7,433 bases of DNA, taken from NCBI GenBank assembly GCA_947458795.1, contig CANHCD010000093.1:1-7433 (forward strand). The letters run 5' to 3'. The position numbers and the translations under genes were made by a program. The notes below the pieces were generated by a model that did no database searches, was not told the origin of the DNA, and was given only the letters and a program-made list of their open reading frames with translations. Positions 6,744 to 7,433 of the stretch are shown one piece after another. Origin of the DNA: Cyclobacteriaceae bacterium. GTDB taxonomy: Bacteria > Bacteroidota > Bacteroidia > Cytophagales > Cyclobacteriaceae. How positions within the stretch are numbered: the first letter of the stretch is position 1; each line of letters opens with the position of its first letter.

Positions 6744-6800
6744 TTCATATTAAATTAACATATAAAGTATTAAAAATCAATTAGTTAAATCGATTTTTAA
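6744..6800. other. AT-rich core, candidate DNA unwinding element
   Basis: Only 7 of 57 bases are G or C (12%). It lies between the right-pointing and left-pointing DnaA boxes. A 9-bp inverted repeat, TTAAAAATC (6770-6778) and GATTTTTAA (6792-6800), forms its right half. No regular repeated 13-mers of the E. coli kind were seen. Confidence 0.6.
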
Positions 6801-6811
6801 GAAATCCACTT

Positions 6812-6820
6812 TGTGGATAA
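6812..6820 (-). promoter_or_regulatory. DnaA box 3 (perfect, minus strand)
   Basis: TGTGGATAA on the plus strand is an exact box on the minus strand. It overlaps a dyad, ATCCAC-TTT-GTGGAT (6804-6818), so a degenerate partner box faces it. Its right side forms a second dyad, GATAATC (6816-6822) with GATTATC (6837-6843), which links it to the weak box at 6839-6847. Confidence 0.8.
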
Positions 6821-6838
6821 TCTTCGTTAACTAAATGA

Positions 6839-6847
6839 TTATCAACT
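6839..6847 (+). promoter_or_regulatory. Weak DnaA box (TTATCAACT, 7/9)
   Basis: It has two mismatches to TTATCCACA. It is counted only because it is inverted relative to box 3 through the GATAATC/GATTATC dyad and lies inside the cluster. Confidence 0.35.
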
Positions 6848-6864
6848 CTAAATGCTGTGACAAA

Positions 6865-6873
6865 AGTGGATAA
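6865..6873 (-). promoter_or_regulatory. DnaA box 4 (8/9, minus strand)
   Basis: AGTGGATAA on the plus strand gives TTATCCACT on the minus strand, one mismatch at the last base. It shares GTGGATAAT with box 3 and lies 53 bp further right, in the same orientation. Confidence 0.65.
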
Positions 6874-6906
6874 TATCAGCTCCCAAATTTTATTTTAAAT
6901 CCCTGA

Positions 6907-7119
6907 CTATTCTTCTTTTTGTCGCTGCAACTTTTTGCGGTAAGCAGTGAAGATTTTAGCCTTGGAGACAAATCCCAAATAGGTGTTATTTTCAACTACT
7001 GGAAGATTCCATGCGCCGGATCTTTCATGCTTTTTCATGTCCAATTGCATATTTTCTCTTGAAAATATAATTTTTGGTGGACTATACATGGGTTGCCTCA
7101 CCCGGATATTTTTTGAGAA
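6907..7119 (-). pseudogene. Remnant of a CBS-domain protein, probably the tail of a ClC chloride channel
   Basis: The minus-strand frame from the in-frame TGA at 7120-7122 to the TAG at 6907-6909 encodes about 70 residues that read like the last CBS domain of Bacteroidota ClC-type chloride channels. The clearest parts are NIRVRQPMYSPPKIIF, HERSGAWNLPVVENNTYLGF and VSKAKIFTAYRKK. Intact relatives carry hundreds of residues of membrane helices and another CBS domain before this. Here only about 107 bp separate the fragment from the stop of the next gene upstream. The same frame beyond the TGA gives FGIGVISPLF, which may be a trace of the first CBS domain, interrupted by further stops. A GTG at 7099-7101 or ATG at 7087-7089 could start a short protein, so a small CBS peptide cannot be excluded. 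A decayed 3' fragment is more likely. The parent family is recalled from the CBS motif, not searched. Confidence 0.65.
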
Positions 7120-7228
7120 TCAGAACAATGGACTGATTACTCCTATCCCGAAGTCTGAAAATCAGAAGGCTTGTGATGAAGTCGGGTTTAGACAAGCGTA
7201 TAAATTGAGGGGAATTGATTGGGTACCC

Positions 7229-7433
7229 TTAGCGCTTTTCGAGAAGAGCAGTATCCAAAGCAAGTAGTGATTTTAAAATTAAGCGAACAGTGGCCTGGTA
7301 GAAGGCAGGATGGATCCCTGCAAATGAATCGCTTGGCTGATGGTAATCCACATGGTCCTCTACTCCGAAATACAAGTGAGGGACTTTCTTTTCAAAAAAA
7401 GCACCATGATCTGAAGATCTAGTCCAATCCTCT
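7229..7433 (-). CDS. M28-family metallopeptidase, C-terminal part (5' end outside window)
   Basis: The minus-strand frame is open from the window edge to a TAA at 7229-7231 and gives the last 67 residues of a zinc peptidase resembling the M28 aminopeptidase family. RSSDHGAFFEKKVPHLYFG (19 residues) matches the (S/N)DH..F...+P.L.F pattern, and EDHVDYHQPSDSF carries the conserved YH..sD block whose His is a zinc ligand. A helical tail (QATVRLILKSLLALDTALLEKR) ends the protein. Relatives are usually exported and release N-terminal amino acids, but the signal peptide, the other metal ligands and the full length lie outside the window. Its stop is followed by a perfect 8-bp palindrome GGGTACCC (7221-7228), not by a T-tailed hairpin, so no terminator was recognised before the CBS remnant. 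Glutaminyl-cyclase-like members of the same fold are an alternative. Confidence 0.8.
   Translation of the reverse strand, partial: EDWTRSSDHGAFFEKKVPHLYFGVEDHVDYHQPSDSFAGIHPAFYQATVRLILKSLLALDTALLEKR

Larger units (their letters stand above)
6676..6873. other. oriC: Candidate chromosomal replication origin (oriC)
   Basis: This noncoding stretch lies between the 3' ends of mtgA and the CBS remnant and has the parts of a bacterial origin. Three perfect DnaA boxes (TTATCCACA) and one with a single mismatch occur within 159 bp; the chance expectation for one perfect box there on both strands is of the order of 0.001-0.002. The two left boxes (6715-6723, 6735-6743) read on the plus strand and the two strong right boxes (6812-6820, 6865-6873) on the minus strand. 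They face a core at 6744-6800 with only 7 G/C in 57 bases. A weaker plus-strand box, TTATCAACT, is at 6839-6847. dnaA is not in the window, which does not exclude oriC. The main alternative is a DnaA-titrating cluster. No clear DnaA-trio series was identified. Confidence 0.72.

Noticed and set aside
6744..6800. DnaA-trio series in the AT-rich core
   Set aside because: Scattered TAA/AAG triplets are present, but no uninterrupted in-phase run adjoining a DnaA box could be identified by eye.
6647..6862. TGTGACA heptamer at 6647-6653 and 6856-6862, flanking the DnaA-box cluster
   Set aside because: Two copies of a 7-mer about 200 bp apart can arise by chance, and neither extends into a full CRP-type palindrome.
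7221..7228. GGGTACCC palindrome just after the M28 stop
   Set aside because: Eight bases with no loop and no T run; it does not form a terminator and is short enough to be chance.
6983..7422. Plus-strand open frames of 94 and 67 codons
   Set aside because: They lie antisense to the CBS remnant and the M28 tail, show no recognisable domain, and are explained as shadows of those minus-strand frames.

Overview
The window looks like chromosomal DNA from a member of the Bacteroidota, probably near the Cyclobacteriaceae (Algoriphagus-like). The clues are an 811-residue outer-membrane receptor with a carboxypeptidase-regulatory domain fused to a plug and barrel, a Bacteroidota-style promoter (TTTG, 21 bp, TATACTTG), starts without Shine-Dalgarno sequences, a compact TatD protein, and a SOD, a MaoC protein and a CBS fragment of types common in that phylum. 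This placement rests on recalled family patterns, not on a database search.

Layout, left to right. (1) The 3' end of an Mn-type superoxide dismutase gene, closed by a strong terminator. (2) A single-gene unit: a TonB-receptor-like outer-membrane protein with its own promoter and terminator. (3) A translationally coupled pair, a TatD-family hydrolase and the tRNA-modifying enzyme TcdA (ATGA overlap). (4) A MaoC-type hydratase on the minus strand, meeting tcdA tail to tail with a 12-bp overlap. (5) Divergently, a class I SAM methyltransferase followed 8 nt later by the monofunctional peptidoglycan glycosyltransferase mtgA and a 15-bp-stem terminator. (6) A noncoding stretch of about 430 bp between convergent gene ends. 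(7) On the minus strand, a remnant of a CBS-domain gene (probably a ClC chloride channel tail) and the 3' end of an M28-family metallopeptidase that runs off the window.

The noncoding stretch 6476-6906 is the most interesting part. It holds three perfect DnaA boxes (TTATCCACA), a fourth with one mismatch and a weaker fifth. The two left boxes point right and the strong right-hand ones point left. They face a core of 57 bases that is only 12% GC. Two 8-bp repeats one helical turn apart and a very GC-rich palindromic island lie to the left. This is the architecture of a chromosomal replication origin, and I propose it as a candidate oriC; dnaA is not in the window. A caution is that genes on both sides are transcribed toward the site, which is head-on to forks leaving it. 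A DnaA-titrating or regulatory cluster is the main alternative.

The genes are mostly housekeeping: oxidative defence, tRNA modification, cell-wall synthesis, envelope transport and acyl-CoA metabolism. No defence system, prophage, insertion sequence or CRISPR array was seen.
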